A DNA stretch of 64,000 nucleotides from Diplosphaera chodatii (taxonomy: Eukaryota > Chlorophyta > Trebouxiophyceae > Prasiolales > Stichococcaceae): contig JAALGY010000043.1 of NCBI GenBank assembly GCA_032358165.1, positions 1,054,001 to 1,118,000 of the forward strand. The letters are read 5' to 3'. Below are positions 1 to 13,131 of this stretch, piece by piece. The notes under the pieces were generated by a model. That model made no database searches, had not been told where the DNA came from, and worked only from the letters and a program-made list of their open reading frames with translations. The position numbers and the translations under genes were made by a program. Position 1 is the first letter of the stretch. Every line of letters begins with the position of its first letter.

Positions 1-3000
1 TGAAGCCAGTTGGCCGAGGACGCTCCGATGGTGCCACCAAAGAGTATGGTGTCATGACCTGGGGTGAAATGCGTCATTCTTGCGCAGGCATGCGCGCTGC
101 TGCGGCATCATCTGCTGCAGAATGTGCTGGCATTTCATGACGCCCGGCTGCAGCGCCTGCATCGACCCAACCTGGCCAGCGAAGGTGTACTTTCAAATCT
201 CGTTGGACGGCACAATTGTTCAGCATGTGCATCCATGTGCATCATGGCTGATCAGTGATGAGCAAGTTCTGACTTGCAGATGCCGCAGACGTAAAGGCTG
301 GCAGCGCACGCAAAGGCCAGAAGGGTGATGCCAAGCCAGCGGCACGGTGTGTGCTGCTACTCATCTGGTCGGGGTTGTCGTTCGCTGACGCGATTGCATC
401 AAGTTTGTACAGGCATTCAAGCGTTTCACATCGATTCTGAAGCTGGCTGAGGGTTTTCAGGGTGCCTGAGGCGGCGCACGCACTCCAAGGGCGGCTCGGC
501 TCAGCGCTAGAGCTGCTGGCCCAGCTGCTGTCCGGCAGCGCAGTTGCGCCGACAGCGCTGATCCCGCTGCTGCGAGCTTGTGCGGCCACGCTGACGGTCA
601 GCCACCTCCGACTGCTGCACGTCCAAGCAGCAGGTCGGCATGCGCTGCCATCACCATGCGCTGTTGCTGCATGGGGACAGCAGCACACCTGTTCAGCATG
701 CACGTCATGAACCCTGCTGCATGACCCGAGCTGCAGCACTCAAAGCTGCGGGGACCTACGGCAGGCAACTACATGTGAATGTGAGCACATGTGCTGTGCA
801 GGGGTGCTGGTGGCTGTGTTCCAACACATGCCGCAGCACAGGGGCGCTATCATGGAGGAGCTGGTGGGAGGCGTGCTCCCACATGCATACACCGCCAAGG
901 CTGTGCCCCGCGCCACGGCGCTGGTGCCGGATCAGCAGCCGCCCGTCCACATCGTCACCTCGCTTGTGCTACAGATGCTGCAGGTGGCCCTGCACTGGCC
1001 GCGCATCCTGTGCTCCTTGCTGATACTCTGCACCACAGGGTCTGTTGTTGCGGGTCCCTGCAACGCCCTCGGACATCCTGTCTGTAGGCTTGTGTGGCGC
1101 TGCCTACAATGGACACTGCCGCTGAGGCCCTGCGGGGATGCTTTTCGCCAGCAATCTTCTGGGCAGATGCGTTCTGGAATGGTCAGCTGGACAGGTGCGA
1201 GCACGAGAGCAGAACATGCCGAGCACCAGTATGCTGATCTTTCGCCCTCACTGCTGTGACTTTGCACCTGGTAAGGCAGCACAGCAATCGTTGGTACTCG
1301 TGTGTTGATAGCATGTTCACCTGCACACAGGCTGAATGCCAACCCCGGCGTGAAGAACGAGGGGGACGCGCAGCTCAAGCTGTGGGTGGAGCGCGTTGTG
1401 GCAGGTGCGTGGTACATGTGCAATGTTGTTTCTGACAGCATTGGATTGTGCAGCAAATGGTGTCTATGATGACATGTCTGACTTTGCATGCAGATTTGTT
1501 GGCCGTCCTGAACTTGCCCGAGTGGCCGGCAGCAGGCATGTTGCTGACACGTGGCGTGGGCATTCTCAATGGCAGCACTGGCCTTGCCAGCAGCAGTCAA
1601 GTGCGTGATGTATACAGAATCTGCACGATGTATTGCTTGTGTATGCATTGATCGTTCGTGCCTTAGGCATGCTGGGCGTGTGTTAAGCTGCTGCATGATT
1701 GCACGTTGCAGCCTGTGCGTCAGATGGTCGTGGAGCAACTAGGCTGCATTGCTAAGGCGCTGTGGGCAGACAAGGAGGCTGCAGACGGCGATGTTGCCTG
1801 GCTTGCTGCGACATCTGTGCAAGCAGGTGGAATAGGGCCTGAGGAAGTGTCTGCACCTTGTGTGCACAGCTCATTCTGGCAACATAACCCCACAGTTGCA
1901 AAATGCTGGTGGCACTGGCAACGCTTATGCAGGTTGCAAATACAAGTCGACCAGCTAAGCAAACTGTGCAGGTGACATGGAGGAGAACCCCGTGTCTCCC
2001 CGTCAGCAGAGTGCTCTCCAAGCGGCGCAGACCATGCTCCTGCAGCACCTGTCGCTGGGCGCGCAAGCCGGCGATGCTAGTGCAGGCTCAGCTGCCACCT
2101 TCACTGTCTGCCGCATGTTCTTCGAGGAGGTCTGCCTCTGTCCCACGCGCTCGTATGAGGTTCCTTTCCCAACTGCACACTCGTACACATAGTCTGCGAC
2201 CACAGTGGCAGGTCTGAAGCTTTCTATAATGGCGCTGTGTGCTGCCAGCAGGTGTGTGCGCTTCAGAAGCAGGACGCAGGCGAGGACGAGCTTCGGGAGT
2301 CACTAGTCGCCCACCGAAGATTGCTCGACCGTCTGGATACTGGACCAGCCATAGGTTTGCAGCGGAGCATCGTTAAGCAAAGCCACTACACGCCAGAAGC
2401 TATTCTTCTGGGGTGCCTGGCCAACTGTGAAGATGTCGTGCTGACGTCTGCCTGTTCGTACATGCAGACCTAACACCTGAGGATGCAGTGCGGCTAGGGA
2501 GAGCTTTGGTGCAGGACAGCCTGCTTGGGCGCGGCCGCAGCCACATCCTCAAGTGGCTGCTTGCATGCATCGATGCCTCTCAGCAGGTGAAGCGCATACG
2601 CTCTGAAATGTGCCAGCCGATGAACAAGATGTGCACATGGTCTTCCAGACCATACCAACAGCCAGGGGCATGACATGCACATCCGGTCATATCAGTGGTG
2701 TCGCTTCGCTGCAGGGCGCCACAGTCCGCTGCAAGGCGGTCAAGGCGCTCAAGGCGGTGGTGCAGGCGTCACGTCAGGTGCTGGGGCTGGACGAGGTGCA
2801 GGACGGCGTCTCGCACGCCCTGCAGGTACTGCCTCCTCAATGCATCACACGCCTGGCACCTTTGTGATCTGGGTGGTACCACTGCTGAGCGTGAAGTCTG
2901 CCATAGCCATCCGTGCCATGAGCTGCAGGACGAGGCGGTGTCCGTGCGGGAGGCGGCAGTGGATCTGCTGGGCAGCCACATCGGCGATGACCCCGAGCTG

Positions 3001-6000
3001 GCGGCGGCGTACCTGGACATGCTCATCCAGTCGTCGCGAGACGCGGGCACCAGCGTGCGCAAGCGCGCGCTCACCATCCTGTGGGAGTCGTGCATCAGGT
3101 GTGGGACTGCCGTTGCAATTTTGCAGCTTGAGGTGATGTTGACGGTCCCCATTGTCAGGTTTGCGTTGGGGCGTCGGGCAGAGTCAAGCTGAGGCAGTCG
3201 AGTCACGCAGGCTGCCAGACTTCCCACGGGCGACAGAGACGTGTGTGGCGGTGCTACAGCGTTGCGCAGACCCCGAGGAGAGCGTGCGTGAGCTGGTCGC
3301 CAAGGTCTTCCAGAGCCTGTGGTTCTCGCCAGGTGTGGTTGTGCGGTGAAACCCTGTGACCATGGCCCCATTGACCCAGTGCGCCTTCTGGCCGGGAGCG
3401 ACATCAAATCAGCTGCGCATGCTGAAGCACTTGCACTTCGTTGCAGGCGCACAGCCCTCGGCCATAGAGCGGTCCGCGCAGCTGGCGGAGGTCGCGGCTG
3501 CGGTGTATGACAGGGGAGGGGCCGCCATCCGGCTCCCTCTTGATGACGACCAGCCGCTGGTCGCCGTCGTGTCCGCCGCTGTGCGCAAAGAGCAGGTGCA
3601 CGCTTGTGCCTGCTGAGCTGTACGCAGCGTGACCACGTGCGACAACAAGGTGGAGGCGCAGCACTTGTCAAGCGCTGCAGCAACTTTGTTGCTCTCTCAA
3701 CAGGGCGGCAAGAGGAGCAGCATAGGCGCCCAGCTTGGCCAGCAGCTGCTGGAGGCGGTGCTGGCAGCGCATGACAGCAGCAGCGACGCCCCCGTCCTGC
3801 AAGCCTTCCCGCCCCTATTGGTGATCAGAGGACAGCAGTGGCAGGCTTTGTCAGCCTGGGTTGAAGATTTTACAGTCATCACCGCAGGCATTGCGATCTG
3901 CAGGCGTTACATGCACTGGGTTTGGCCGACCCCAAACTGTGCATGCCCTCCAAGGATGAGGCGCAGTTCGTGCGTGCACTGGCGCCCTACCTGAAGGTGC
4001 CTGGGTGGATGTGCAGTACATGCTTCGTTGTGACCATGCCATACCTCCATGCTGTCTCAGTTTTGGAAGGTGCACTGCTGCTCAGGTTATTTGTAGGAAC
4101 TTGACTCTTCATGTCACAGCTGCGTTCTGCACAGGATGATACAGCAGGCAGCAAAGAGCTGAAGCAGCGTGCGGCGGAGTGCCTGCTCTGCATCATGTCA
4201 CTCTTGACTGCATTGCTGTCACGCCTGGACCATGTGGACAAGTGCGCGCCGCCAAACACTGCGCAGCGACTCTCAGCAGTGCAAGTGCAGTCCTCGAGGC
4301 GTCACGGCTTCTCATTGCAGACATTGTGCACTTCCCCTGCAGAAGCTTATGTGACGAGTTGGAGAGGGACCTGGTCAGCCTCATCCAGCGGCACCTCTAC
4401 TCACAGGTGCATTTGTTCGGTCTCTGAAGTGGTGATTTCGCCTAAATCGTGCTTGGGCTGCAAGCGGGTTAGCACATGTCCAAACGTGAGGGTGTACATG
4501 CGCTGCAGGTGGTGCAGGTGGCCTGCTGCACCCTGGCGGGCCTGGCACGCCACTCGACCAGGGTAACAATCGTTCATTTTGGGAAGGAGCATGACAAACA
4601 TATGAACAGTCAGCACATGCAGTATTGTGCACGTTCAGTCCGTATGCCGCCAACATGGCAGATTTGCAGCGTCACCCCACATGGCTGTACTGCAGGCAGG
4701 AGCATCCATGGCTCGGTTGGCTGGCTCCTATGTGGATCGTTTGGCAGGGCCCAGCCCCCGGGCCTTCAACAACCTCCAGGTGACAATTCGCAGCTACTGC
4801 ATGCGACTCAATGATGACAAAATCGCACAGCTTGTGAATGTCTCAAATCATCAGGCGTGCTCTGCCCCCACAGGCGGCGCCAGGCAGCATCTTGGCAACG
4901 ATTGCTGACAGCGCCACCCCGCCTGCAAAGCTGCATGCGGCCCGTGCCAATGCCATGCGCACACTGTTTGTGCTTGGTCAGCTGGCTCGTCACGGTGCGC
5001 ATTTGCAGCATGTTACTGTGCTGGCCACTTCATTGCCGCTCCAGGTGTAGTTATATGTGGACTTGCAGCATCCATCCTGTAGTTGGTATCGCAGGAGGCA
5101 CCATCATTGACACAGCGGCTGCAGAGGAGTCGAAGACAGGTGCCCAGGCGCCCACCTTGAAGGAGCTGATGACCATTCTGATCGCCTTCCACAGCCTCCC
5201 CGCTGGTAGGCATGTGGTGAACACGCTGGCAAAGTACGTCATGCACGCTGCGCTCTCGCAGGACAGGTTGTACGTACACCTCAGTGCGCAGTCGCTTGTG
5301 CTCAGTGCAGACCTACGCAGATGCCCCTGACTGTGGTTGAGCAGGTGGTGAGAAGGTGGCAGACGCGGCGCTGCAGGCGCTGGGCGCAGTGTGCATCACA
5401 CGGCCCGACTTCATGCTTGAAACTGAGTCGAAGGCGGTGATGCAAGGCGCATTGCAGCCCACAGCGCCGCCGATGCTCAAAAGCCGTGCGCTGCTCAACC
5501 TCACTGAGCTCCTGAAGGTGCGTCACTGGCGTGGCTGGGTTGATCGTGCCAGTCATACATCAAAATTCGCAGATAGGAACTGAATCACCCTGCTGTCCTC
5601 CAGCTAAGAGCTGCAGTTGCACCCTCCTCTCGGCACTGTTGCTGACAACTCCTGTCGTAGTAGATGGCGGCATGAGAACGCTTGGATTCTTCCAACACAG
5701 GCAGAGGAGGTGCAGCTGCTGGGCCAGCAGGCGCGCGTGGCTGCCAGCGACGCTGCTGAGAATGGCGGCTTGCCAGAGGCAGCCTCGGATGCCCGACAGG
5801 ACCCGGATGCTGCTGTTCTCGCGACGCGGAACGGGCTGGGGGAGAGCTTGGGAGTCAGCAGCGGCGTTCTGCAGGTGCAGTGGCACCTTGGTGCTGCACG
5901 TCCGGGCTCGACACCCGCCTGATTCATGTCAAATGAAGTCACTCAATTGACGTGCGTTGATGTGCTTGGCTTGAGCGTGGGCAGGGGCCAGGCACAAGTG

Positions 6001-8690
6001 TTGAGTGAACAATTCTGGTGTCCTCCTCTCATCCTGCAATAAAGTTGATGTCCCGTCATCCGCGTCACAACAGGACAGCTGGGAGTTGATCTTGGCGCTT
6101 GCAACCGACACTGCGCAGCCAGGCGCAGCGTCTGCACAGGCAGCGCAGGTGCAGGTGGCGCAGGCGGGCATTGTGCGCCGCCGCGCACGCGACCTCATCG
6201 ATGCGGTGCTCAGGTGACAGACCGAGGGAGGACAGCCGCCTCTTGGACCGCAACATGGCATCTGCAGTCATGACATCATCTTCATTGCAGTGTCTCGCCC
6301 TGGCACCTTGTGCGCAGTGAACACCTTGCAGGCGTTGCACCCGAGAAGAGATGCTGTGGTGCTCAACCCCACACGGTTTACAGCCTGCATCAACATCGCA
6401 ATACCTCACACTTCGAACTGCTGGTGATCTGCGATCCTGTGTGCAGGGGCGGCCTGGTGGCGCCCTGGACGGCGGTGCCGGCGCTGGTGGCACTGGCCAC
6501 CGACCCGCAGCGCGATGTCGGCGAGGCGTCTCTGCGCCTGCTCAGACAGCAGGTGCTGCCATCACATTGGCCCGCCACTGATCTGAGTGTCCTCTGCACT
6601 CGCATGTGCTTCTCAAAGCAGGTGCAGGGCTCGCTGCATCCTGTGCTCATGCTCCTGCCATGCTCACATGCAGGCAGAGAAGTCGCCAAATGTGGCCAGC
6701 TACCTGCAAGCACGTCTGCCAGACGGTATTGTGCTGGCACACACCTTCCACCAGCGGCTTGCTGCAGCTGCGCCGCCTGCTGCACCTGGGTCGCCTGCAG
6801 CGCGCCGCTCACAAGGCAAGTTTGAAGGTTACTGTCTCTCAGGGAGTGCAATGCCATGCAAGGGCATTGCTAAGCTGGCCTGCCTATATCTGACAGCCTT
6901 GCGCAGGGCCTTGCTGCAGTCCCTCAGTTGCTGATACTGTCCTACAGGGCTGTCGACGGAGTTCTCAGCGGGCGTGGCGTCCCTGTACACGCAGCTGGTG
7001 CAGCCATCCAAAGCAGCACGCACCTTGTTCACGAAAGCTTTGCTGCGCCGCTTTGATGCCGCAGCCAGCCTCACGAGCTCCAGCACCGTCCCCGATCTGC
7101 CGTGAGTTCGCACCGAGTTGCATGATGAACTCACTCTGTTGCACAGCACCACATCTGCAGGCTTGCAGTCCAGCTACAGTCCACCAGGCACCGCAGGATG
7201 TTGCAAAGTGAGGCGACAGGGGTGTATCGTCCAAGAGCAACATGCTGAGGTGGTCGTTCGCAATTCCTGCAGGCTGCTGCTGACATGCGCTCAGGTCGTG
7301 GCAGCGCTGCCCTTTCGGAAGGCCGACGAGCCGCTCGCCACAATCGTGCACGCCAACAGCATCATCGCCAAGCGCGGCGAAGCAGTGCTCAGTGCCTTCA
7401 AGGCGGCATCAAAGCACGCTGCGGCGCCTGGCACAGCTGCACACAGCCCTATGCCAGCTGCTGCTACTCATGTTGGTGGCATGGACGTGGTCAGTGCCAG
7501 TCCACCTGGGGAAGCATCAGCAGCAGCAATGCCAGAAGTGCAGAATGGCAGTGCAGCCACCGGCCTCCCCAGCACTGTCTCCCCAGACCTTGCAACTGCC
7601 TGCAATGCGTCGCTGGCGGTCTCAATGCTGCTGCTGCTGAAGCGCTACCTGCTGGAAGCGTACAGCTTGGCGTCCGAGCGTGTGCCGCTGTTCGCCACTG
7701 GCTCTGCAGACAGGAAGAAGCAGGTGTGCGGCATGGTAGTTGCTTTGGCAAGCATGCTTCATGTATCTGACAGGAGTCAGTGCTGACAAACCGTGTTGAT
7801 CTGCTGTACTGCATGCTTCTCTGGGTGTCATTCACCTCGTGGTGTCACTGCACGTCACGATGAGAAGCTGCCAGTCAGCTGTGACCGCAAGGTGCTGAAC
7901 AAGCTGCACCGGCTGCGGCTGGACGCGGCTGAAGACGTCAGGCACTTGGGCGAGCAATTTTGGGTGAGTACGGTTGTTATGCAGTTATCTTTCAGCACCG
8001 GGCATATCCTTGGTACTGGTACATTCACTCATCCGAAGGGTCGCCCGCATAGCAGGACCCAGTCATTGGATGAGGTATTGCAGCCTGCACGCACTTGCGG
8101 GGTGCAGAGCCACCAGACGCTGATGCCAGCTCTAACTGCCTGTGCTGCAGCTGTTCAAGGACCTGTGGAAGACGGACAGCACCGACTATGTCGGCTGCCT
8201 GCAGCCAGCAGCGGAGGACGCCGCGGCTGTGAGCACACCCACAGCCAACGGCACAGGTGCGCAACACGATGCTGGCATTGCAGCAAGTCTGCACACAGCA
8301 CGAGTGCTGCAGCGTTCTGCGTTCTTCTGCTCATAGACCGCCACGGTTCCCCTCAGATCACGGTCGCTGCCCTGGCAGGTGCCAGCCGAGCTGCAGGCAG
8401 CACTGGGGGGGCGGGCGGCCCCAGGGGCGGGCGTACCCCTGCGTCCACGCTCAGCAGGCAGCGCTCCACGTCACGCCGCAAGCGTCCGCGGCAGGTACCA
8501 AGGCTGGGGCTGCCTACTAGGTTGCATGGTGTCAGTACCACCAAACGCCTGACGCTGCCGCCAGGCATTGGAGGACGGTGCAAAGAGTCGGACGAGATGG
8601 TTATTAGCAGGGCTGATGACCTGTACTGGGTTGCAGGGTGATGGCAGCGAGGACGAGGGGGATGGGGACTATCGGCCGGACGCCGGCTGA
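1..8690 (+). CDS. SCC2: SCC2/NIPBL cohesin-loading factor (sister chromatid cohesion protein 2), 5' partial
   Basis: HEAT-repeat protein that, with SCC4/MAU2, loads cohesin onto chromatin in the nucleus. The most diagnostic exon, near 2920-3100, reads VSVREAAVDLLG followed by AYLDMLIQSSRDAGTSVRKR, the conserved SCC2 HEAT core. The next exon (about 3215-3330) gives PDFPRATETCVAVL and ESVRELVAKVFQSLWFSP, which continues the same block. Later exons also fit the family: STEFSAGVASLYTQLVQPSK near 6955, ALPFRKADEPLATIVHANSI near 7306, a helix beginning LAVSMLLLLKRYLLEAY near 7610, and KVLNKLHRLRLDAAEDVRHL near 7890. The tail is basic then acidic and ends GDGSEDEGDGDYRPDAG-stop in an exon starting at 8637. 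Exons of 80-250 bases alternate with introns that often start gtgc/gtga and end tgcag. The family is 1500-2800 residues long, so the N-terminal part lies to the left of the window; exons before about 2500 are weakly conserved and their borders are guesses. Confidence 0.9.
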
Positions 8691-8883
8691 GGGCACCGAG
8701 CCACGGGCCATGCCCCTGGCATGCTCACCACGCATCGCTAGCTGGAGTCATGAGCATGTCTTGACACGGTGTCCAATTTCTGCTGACACAGTGCATAGTA
8801 GGGCATGTTCACAGTGCTGGCAGCGTTGGACTGTGTGCACGCACAGGATGAGAATGTTCAGGCTCATCTGGCCCCATGTCATC

Positions 8884-8888
8884 TGTAA
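8884..8888 (+). terminator. TGTAA poly(A) signal downstream of SCC2
   Basis: TGTAA is the usual polyadenylation signal of chlorophyte nuclear genes. This copy lies about 195 bases after the SCC2 stop codon and before the next gene. The match is short, so position is the main support. Confidence 0.4.
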
Positions 8889-9183
8889 ATATCAGGAGGT
8901 TGCCCAAGCAGCCACATGGGGTCACCAGCCAACTCACCAGCACGTGCCAAAAGAACGTCTCCAGGGCGTGTTGTCTCGGAGACGGGCACCTGATCACTCG
9001 AATTGTGTCTCACCCACGCTACTGCGCCGACGACCGCGTGAGAAACGGCAGCTGTGTGCCTGTTGCCGTCATCACGTAGCCCGTTGGCCAGGCACAGTGT
9101 TGTGCTCCGGCACCAGCGCGAGATTGTAGCACTGTGCCACTTCGCTGAGCCCCAGATTCTCAGCAGATCCCTGCGCGGCAGCC

Positions 9184-12100
9184 ATGGCACAGCGGCGGTG
9201 TGCATTCGTAGCGCTGCTGGCTCTGTGCGCCGTGAGCTACGTTGCAGCGGTGGCAGGCCACTTGGCGGCGTCTGTCGAGGCGGATGCCACCTCGGTTGAC
9301 GTGCAGCAGCGGGAGCTATCGTGGCGGCGACAACTGTCGTCTGGAGTGCATCAGGTGAGAGCATGCCAAACTGTCAGCATGGAGGCTGCGGACTCTGCAT
9401 CTGTCTGCAGGGACAGCATGGGTGCAGCTCCAAGCGGTGTGTCTGAACGAAGGTCTTTGCCTCTGCCTCGGCGCTGCAAAGTACCAGTCAGCCCACGCCA
9501 CTGGTGGTATTTCACTTCGTCGTCGCTGCCCGAGTGATTGTCCATGCCAGCACCGTCGCGATCGACACGCAAATTGTGGTCTTCGCAATCACCTGAAGTG
9601 ACGTCGGTTCGCAAGTCGTCTCATGGCAGCTGAGGCGCCCTGTTGCACTGCTTTGGATCCAAGGCTCATGCTTGCGGGCTCGGGCGTCATATCTTCGGCC
9701 CAGTCACATGGTTTAGGCCGACCTTATCTGACCGGTGACTGCTGACAGAGCACACGCCAAACAGCCTCTCCAGCGCGGCGGTCCTGCTCATCATGTTCAT
9801 AACGCCTGTGACAACTTCTTGGCGGCTTTGCCAAGCAGGCACCGGCCGCCGTCGCACGCGGCCAAGATTGTGTCATGTTACATAAACCCCCAGCCGACTC
9901 CTGAATCGGCATGCTACACCGCAGGCCCGGCGGCTGCGACACGCGGGCATCGACCACGGCAGCGAGGCGGACGCGGAGGCGCACGATGCGGCCACCACCG
10001 ACGCGGCCACCACCGACGCAGCCACCACCGACACGGGGCGCTCCTACACCTGGCTCAAGTGGACCGCCGCGGCGGTGCTGTTCGTGGAGGGCCTGGTCGG
10101 CGTGCTGGTGCCGGTGTGCCTGAAACTGACCATCCACGCGGGCTGGATCATGTCCCTCGTCAACTGCTTCGCCGGCGGCGTCTTCCTCACATTTGGTGCG
10201 CCCCCCGCTGCCAACCAGGCCGTCCAGCCCGCCAGCCTCGTGGTACCCCGTCGCCGCCGCCGCCGCACACTGCTGCTGCTGATCCCCAACTCCCAACTTT
10301 GCCATTCCGCAGGCATCATGCACCTGGGCCCGGATGCGCTGGAGGCGCAGGACAGCGTAGGGCTGGACCGCTTCCCGCTGGCCGCCATGCTCATCGTCGT
10401 CGCCTTCCTGACCATCTTCTTCCTGCACCGCATCCTGGCGCCCGCGCTGCGGCTGACGCCCCACCTGCACTCCCTCTACGCGGCCACCACGCCGGTGGGG
10501 CCCCGCCTCAGCCGAATGCTCGCTCCGTGCTGTGATGCAGAGGCCGCTGGGATTTCTGGCGCTCAGCTGTGCTCTGAAACCCAAACGGAATGCGGCAACC
10601 GATCTGTGTGCCCATGTGAATGGGGCTGGACAGGCACCTCGACAACCTGCAGGATGCGATGTGAGTGAGGACACCGCGCCCTGTCTGCAGGATGGGCGGC
10701 CGATCATGCCCAAGGCGGGCAAGGAGCACGGGGTGGGCGCCTGCAAGCGGTGCGGCGATGAGTGCGGGTGCGCGGGCGGCGTCAAGGCCGGGGCCTGCGG
10801 CGCGGGCTGCCAGGCCGGCGGCTGCAAGTGCGCCCACCGCGTGGACCCCGACCCCGAGGTGCACCCGCCTTCCCTCCCCTATTGCCGTGGGGCGCCCAAT
10901 TTGTCGGCTGCCAAAGGCTGCAAGCTGGCCGCACCTTGACACGGGCTGCTCACGTGTGCAATGGGTTCTCGTATGCTGTGGTAGCGACTTGCACAGCGTC
11001 GACCTTCCCACGCTCAAGTGTGGATCATCGTCGGAACCGTCTCACATGCCCATGCGCAGGTGGAGGCAGACAAAGCGAACGCGGCGACCTTCGGCAGCAC
11101 AGCCGCCACGCTGGCAGCCGCCGTCGCGCCCGTGCAGAAGTGCGCAGCGGGGCCCATCCCGCCCCTAACCCCGACTCCCTGTCAGCGCGGCGCCGGCACT
11201 TGCACATGCACAAGCCCATGCGGCAGCCTGACGGCGTTGTGTGATGCAAATCTGTGTCGCGGTGCCCGCCCGCAGGCAGTACGAGGACGAGGTGGAGCCG
11301 GCGCGGCCGCGGCGGGCGGTGCGGATAGCGGCGCTGGTGCCCCCGGGCCTCATCCTGCTCGGCCTGCTGGCGCACACCGTGCTGGAGGGCCTCGCCATCG
11401 GGCTTCAGGTGGGCGCCCAATACTATGCAGATCAGTTGGAGGGATTGATGACACCGCCTTCGGCGTGCCCAGACTGTGTGCCATGCATGCTGGCATCTGC
11501 GGACGGCCGCACTGGGTTGTCGTGTCAGGGACTGACGGCTCGCTGATCTCTGTCCTTGCAGCAATCGTACGGAGATGTGGTCAGCGCCTTCGTCGCAATG
11601 GTGAGCGCCTGGTGGCGTGGACTGAATTTGCGGCTTTGCATGGATGCATGTATCCACCTTCACGGGGGTGTCTGTTGTGTCAGCACACAATGACGTCGAC
11701 TGCTGGTGAGCGTACTAAGAGCACGTGGCACTGGCTGGCAGGCGTCCCACCGCTGGGTGGAGTCGATCGCGGTCGCAGCAGCCTTCGTGGCGGCCGGCAG
11801 CGGCATCCCCGCCGTGCTGGCATTCCTGCTGCCGTTCTCGCTGGGCCCCCTGGTCGGCATCGCCATCGGCGTGTCGGTGGACAACACCAACGCCTGGGTC
11901 GTCCTGGTGCTGTTTGCGCTGGTGGCAGGTGGGGTGCCCAGCCCACGGGGCCTTCTGGCGGATAGCTGAGCTCGGATGGCCTGATGCACACCCTCCATGG
12001 GTGCTGCCTGTTCGCCTGCTTTGGAATGCACTGCCCGAGCTGCCTCAGCTTGGCAGTGCCGCACCCTGTACCTGCGCACTGCCTGTCTTTCTCCATGCCC

Positions 12101-12471
12101 TGGCTGATTATTTCCGCCAGGAGCTATGCATGCGACTGAGGTCGGCCTGACCCGCTGCGCACGCAGGCCTGTTCATCTACGTGGGCTCTGTGGGCATCGT
12201 GGCTGAGGAGTTTGCCAAGCACGACAACCCCGCATTTGCTGCGACCCGCCCCAAGGTCAGGCTTGGGTGTCATCTGACAACACTGACTGCTACTGTGGCT
12301 GCTGCCAGTATTCTAGTGCTTTGAGAAATGTTTCCTGACAGTGACAACGCCTTTGTGTGTACCAGTATGAACAACGCGCTGTGCGTGCAACAGGGTGCTC
12401 GCTTCTACATGTTCGCCGCCATGTTCTTCGGCTTCGTGGTTGTGGCGCTGCTGCAGCTGGTGCCCGAATGA
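9184..12471 (+). CDS. ZIP-family metal transporter with a cysteine-rich cytosolic loop
   Basis: Zinc/iron permease that moves divalent metal into the cytosol. Ten exons join in phase: 9184-9354, 9925-10195, 10313-10494, 10691-10858, 11060-11139, 11276-11408, 11562-11600, 11742-11928, 12167-12255, 12394-12471. The first exon encodes a signal peptide (MAQRRCAFVALLALCAVSYV). Then come an AATTD repeat and membrane helices with FAGGVFLTFGIMHLGPDALE in TM2. TM4 carries the metal-site motif HTVLEGLAIGLQ and TM5 the motif SHRWVESIAVA; a late helix has VSVDNTNAWVVLVLFALVAG. The protein ends in a last helix, VVVALLQLVPE-stop. The fourth exon codes the loop between TM3 and TM4, which in most ZIPs is histidine-rich; here it contains eight cysteines. 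Substrate cannot be told from sequence. Exons 2 and 3 and their junction phases are clear; the fifth exon donor (aa|gtgcgc) was chosen because it alone keeps the frame into QYEDEVEPARP. Confidence 0.9.
9988..10032 (+). repeat. Three 15-bp tandem repeats coding AATTD
   Basis: Three copies of a 15-base unit (gcggccaccaccgac, last copy with one change) lie in the second exon of the ZIP gene. They code an AATTD-type repeat in the soluble N-terminal segment before the first core helix. Confidence 0.85.
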
Positions 12472-13131
12472 TGCCCTGGCAGCGACACCAGGAGCCAGCA
12501 TCCTGTGTCAGCAACAGTTGGGCCGGAGTTTGTTGGGTGATAAGATGGGCAGCGCCAGCCGCTTCCCAAACTTCGTCCCGCGGCTCGACATGCATGCCGG
12601 CAATCTTGCACCGAGGTTTATGGCGGTGGAAGGTGGCAGCCTGCGGCATCAGACCACCGCCATCAAACTGCAACATACCTAGCTCATCCAGCAGACCCGC
12701 AAGCGCAAATGTAGGACTGTGCGGCATGTACTGCTTGGCGCAGATGTGCCGGCTTGGCAGATGATGCCATCTGCGCTTTCCTGCACATGATGCGCTGGCT
12801 GCACTTCGGCCAGCTGCTTGAGTTGCACTTCATTTGCAGTCAGATTAGCATTGGGGTCGGAGTTTAATCGATAGTTCCTTTGGCTGTTACCCTAGCTGCT
12901 AGCACAGGTAAACTGCGAGGCTGTTGTAGCATAGTTTGCCGATATTGCTGGCATGTTCCAAGTGCGCAGGCATGCTTTCCTACTCACTTGGGTATAGCAG
13001 GATATCTAGTAATATGTGTAACCTGGCAGGCGGGGTGACACCAGCGACACAGCCGCCTCTGGTCCAAACCTACCCTAGTCTTGCAGTGTTCGATGCAATG
13101 TTGGTAACAACCGGTCCTCTCACTGGCCATG
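12472..13131. other. Convergent intergenic stretch between ZIP and HAD hydrolase genes
   Basis: About 660 bases between two tail-to-tail genes. Presumably it holds both 3' UTRs. No coding exon, RNA gene or repeat was recognised. A TGTAA lies near 13016, far from the ZIP stop, and I do not assign it. Confidence 0.6.

Noticed and set aside
9724..10827. 367-codon open frame on the - strand
   Set aside because: Antisense shadow of ZIP exons 2-4. The + strand shows clear ZIP motifs with consistent splice phases.
11140..11275. Second cysteine cluster (KCAAGP...CQRGAGTCTCTSPC) after the ZIP Cys loop
   Set aside because: In frame for a while, but the only donor keeping phase into QYEDEVEPARP lies before it, so it is intronic. 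The metallothionein-like claim is limited to the exon at 10691-10858.
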